Assembly: GCA_015485585.1 (NCBI GenBank)
Contig: WFTI01000011.1
Coordinates: 1 to 43,006, forward strand
Direction of reading: 5' to 3'
DNA: 43,006 bases
From: Candidatus Dojkabacteria bacterium
Lineage (GTDB): Bacteria; Patescibacteriota; Dojkabacteria; GCA-002793355
The translations under genes and the position numbers were made by a program. Below the pieces are notes generated by a model that did not search any database, was not told the origin of the DNA, and was given only the letters and a program-made list of their open reading frames with translations. This document shows positions 41,081 to 43,006 of this stretch, in pieces (within the stretch, counting starts at the first letter, position 1; the number at the start of each line of letters is the position of its first letter).

Positions 41081-43006
41081 ATGAGTGAAGATTTCATTAA
41101 CCGTGCACCCTTTGAATTTGAGGTAGGAGACCAAAAAGTCTTGTGGTATTACAAGAAACTTACTCCACTTGCAAACTCTTCGATCTTTGCTGTATGGGGT
41201 GATACTGCTGTAAATGTTTCGGTGTTAAGAGGAGAAGGTTCAGAAGAAACAGATTTTCTTCCTTTAACAGTTGAGTATCTTGAAAAATACTATGCTGCAG
41301 GAATTATTGCAAGTTCTCCTTATGTAAAACGCGAAGGACATCCTTCAGATACAGCGATTCTAAAAGCAAGACTAATTGATCGGGCTATAAGACCAAGGTT
41401 CCCTAAAACATTGCGTGATGTAATACAGGTCTATGTAGCGGTTTTATCGTATGATCCTTCCTATGATCCTCTTCTTCTTGCTTTTAACACTACAGTTGCA
41501 GCTCTTATGGTATCTGATATTCCGTTTGAGGGAGATTTCGTAGGATTAAAGATTACACTTAATGACCAAGGTAAGCCAACACTCCTTTATCAAGACATTC
41601 CGTTGTGGGATGATGATGGTCATCACAAGGCTGAGCTTACCCCTATGGACTTCTTTATTGCGATCGACGAAAAAGGAGTTGTTATGGTAGATGCATTCTT
41701 TAATGAGATCGAAGAAGCAAAGGTAAAAGAATGTATAGATTTTGCAAGAGAGAACATAGACATCTGGCGAAAACCTCTTCGAGAGTTTACAAAAGAGTTT
41801 AATGTAACAAAAGAAAAGGGTGTCTTCATAGAGGTTCCTGATGCCTTAAAAGAGATTATTGAGAAAGACTTCAAAGATGAGATAGAAGCCACTTTACGAG
41901 AAAAAGATAAGAGTCTACGTAAAGAGAAGTTAGAGGAGCTTCCTCAAAAAGTTTTAGATCATTATTTTGCAGAGGACAAAGAAGACCAAGAAGCTGAAGG
42001 TTTTGAATATACCCAACAGCAGGTTCGTTTAGCTTTAGAGTTCGTGCTTAAAAAATACGTAAAAGACTTGGTGCTTACTCAGAATGAGCGGTTAGATGGA
42101 AGAGAGTTTAATGAGGTAAGACCACTTTTTGCCCAAATCGACCTTTTGCCCCGTGTCCACGGTTCGGCTCTTTTTAAGCGCGGAGATACCATGGTGCTTA
42201 CGACTACGACCTTGGGGTCGCTGCTTCGGCAACTTCAGCTTGATGAGATGACCGGGGAACAAGAGCGGCGGTTTATCCACGAGTATTATTCGCCTCCTTA
42301 TGGGTTTGGAGAGCCCGGAAGGCTTCGTGCATACCCGGGAAGACGTGAAATAGGGCATGGTGCCCTTGCGGAGAAGGCGCTTTTGCCTGTGATTCCTTCT
42401 CAGAAAGAGTTTCCTTACATGATAAGGGTGGTAAGTGAGGTGGTTTCATCTTCAGGTTCTACCTCTATGGCTTCGGCAACCGCCTCGTCTTTGTCGCTTA
42501 TGGCAGCAGGGGTTCCGATAAAGAAACCTGTAGCAGGGATAAGCATCGGTGTCATCGGAGATGAGACCTTCACGAATTTTAGGCTTCTTACCGATATCGT
42601 TGAGGTCGAAGACTTCTATGGAGAGATGGACTTCAAGGTAGCAGGCACAAGAGACGGTATCACCGCCATCCAGATGGACCAGAAGAGGCTGCAGATTCCC
42701 TATGAGGTAATAAAAGAGGCTCTTGACAAAGCCAAAGAAGCCCGTTTGTACATTCTTGACTTTATGCAAACCATCATCAAACACCCACGAGAAAAACTCT
42801 CAAAATACGCCCCTAAAATCTTGCAGGTTGTGATTCCTAAAGAAGAAATAGGGAGGGTCATCGGTCCAGGAGGGCGCATCATAAAAGACATCATGGAGAA
42901 AACCGAGACCACCATCTACATCGATGAAGACGGCACGGTCAACATCATGGGGCAGAATGAAGAAGGCTTAGAAGAGGCGAAAAAGTATATCGAAGAGATT
43001 GTGTCG
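41081..43006 (+). CDS. pnp: Polyribonucleotide nucleotidyltransferase (PNPase), partial at the 3' end
   Basis: The frame is open for 642 codons from the ATG to the window edge; it is absent from the ORF track because it has no stop here. PNPase degrades RNA 3' to 5' with phosphate. First RNase PH domain: FAVWGDTAVNVSVLRG, REGHPSDTAILKARLIDRAIRPRFP. Second core: LTQNERLDGREFNEVRPL, LPRVHGSALFKRGDTMVLTTT, SSGSTSMASATASSLSLMAAGVP and VEDFYGEMDFKVAGTRDGI, which keeps the Asp pair equivalent to E. coli D486 and D492. A KH domain begins at VVIPKEEIGRVIGPGGRIIKDI. The S1 domain must lie beyond the edge. The part from about 42100 on has more G/C-ending codons than the first half. It is likely leaderless from TATAAA. 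Confidence 0.98.
   Translation, partial: MSEDFINRAPFEFEVGDQKVLWYYKKLTPLANSSIFAVWGDTAVNVSVLRGEGSEETDFLPLTVEYLEKYYAAGIIASSPYVKREGHPSDTAILKARLIDRAIRPRFPKTLRDVIQVYVAVLSYDPSYDPLLLAFNTTVAALMVSDIPFEGDFVGLKITLNDQGKPTLLYQDIPLWDDDGHHKAELTPMDFFIAIDEKGVVMVDAFFNEIEEAKVKECIDFARENIDIWRKPLREFTKEFNVTKEKGVFIEVPDALKEIIEKDFKDEIEATLREKDKSLRKEKLEELPQKVLDHYFAEDKEDQEAEGFEYTQQQVRLALEFVLKKYVKDLVLTQNERLDGREFNEVRPLFAQIDLLPRVHGSALFKRGDTMVLTTTTLGSLLRQLQLDEMTGEQERRFIHEYYSPPYGFGEPGRLRAYPGRREIGHGALAEKALLPVIPSQKEFPYMIRVVSEVVSSSGSTSMASATASSLSLMAAGVPIKKPVAGISIGVIGDETFTNFRLLTDIVEVEDFYGEMDFKVAGTRDGITAIQMDQKRLQIPYEVIKEALDKAKEARLYILDFMQTIIKHPREKLSKYAPKILQVVIPKEEIGRVIGPGGRIIKDIMEKTETTIYIDEDGTVNIMGQNEEGLEEAKKYIEEIVS

Overview
The window looks like a piece of a compact, AT-rich bacterial genome, most likely a Candidate Phyla Radiation (Patescibacteria) member. 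This is inferred from the combination of a short alanyl-tRNA synthetase without its C-terminal domain, an archaeal/eukaryal-type tyrosyl-tRNA synthetase, an IF-2 without an N-terminal region, PilMNO pilus genes plus a PrgI/TraC/VirB4 secretion module, many membrane-anchored unknown proteins and almost no intergenic DNA. I cannot fix the phylum from sequence alone. The genetic code is standard: TGA is used as a stop (for example in the CapA gene) and genes read through without in-frame TGA.

Layout. 1-875: end of glmS, then uppP (cell wall precursor supply). 744-5076, minus strand: alaS, an unknown gene, a DUF411 protein, a CPLC membrane protein and a small membrane protein, probably one operon. 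5114-6262 and 6269-8011: an anchored Cys-containing protein and a CapA-family protein, convergent. 8073-11619: tRNA-Arg, a DUF4870 protein, tyrS, tRNA-Val, a tandem GGDEF protein and tRNA-Ser. 11505-12755: an anchored surface protein whose frame runs antisense through tRNA-Ser, and a 71-aa protein, expressed divergently from a palindromic promoter. 12736-25318, minus strand: twelve tightly packed genes, pilM-pilN-pilO-sortase-solute-binding protein-ruvX-LCP-holA-lepA-PrgI-TraC-like-VirB4. 25487-34385, plus strand: an XRE regulator, then a 755-aa anchored protein, a VirB6-like membrane protein, a 1056-aa membrane protein and an SH3b protein, probably the rest of a secretion or envelope-spanning machine. 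34408-36408: UvrD/PcrA helicase. 36517-43006: nusA-ppa-infB-unknown-rpsO-pnp, a translation and RNA-decay cluster; pnp runs off the end.

Together the genes cover wall precursor recycling, a type IV pilus platform, surface protein processing (sortase, LCP), a type IV secretion-like channel and core translation. The strongest genome-wide signal is in the spacers: most transcription units have a -10 hexamer (TATAAT, TAGAAT or a close variant) whose last base lies 5 to 9, most often 6, bases before the ATG. The transcript would then begin at or very near the start codon, so leaderless initiation appears to be the rule. Shine-Dalgarno sites are seen mainly at internal genes. Several of these -10 boxes overlap the stop codon of the gene before.

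No rRNA, CRISPR array, transposase, phage gene or convincing intrinsic terminator was seen. There is no gene-free stretch over 300 bases; the longest (8147-8352) holds no feature I can support.
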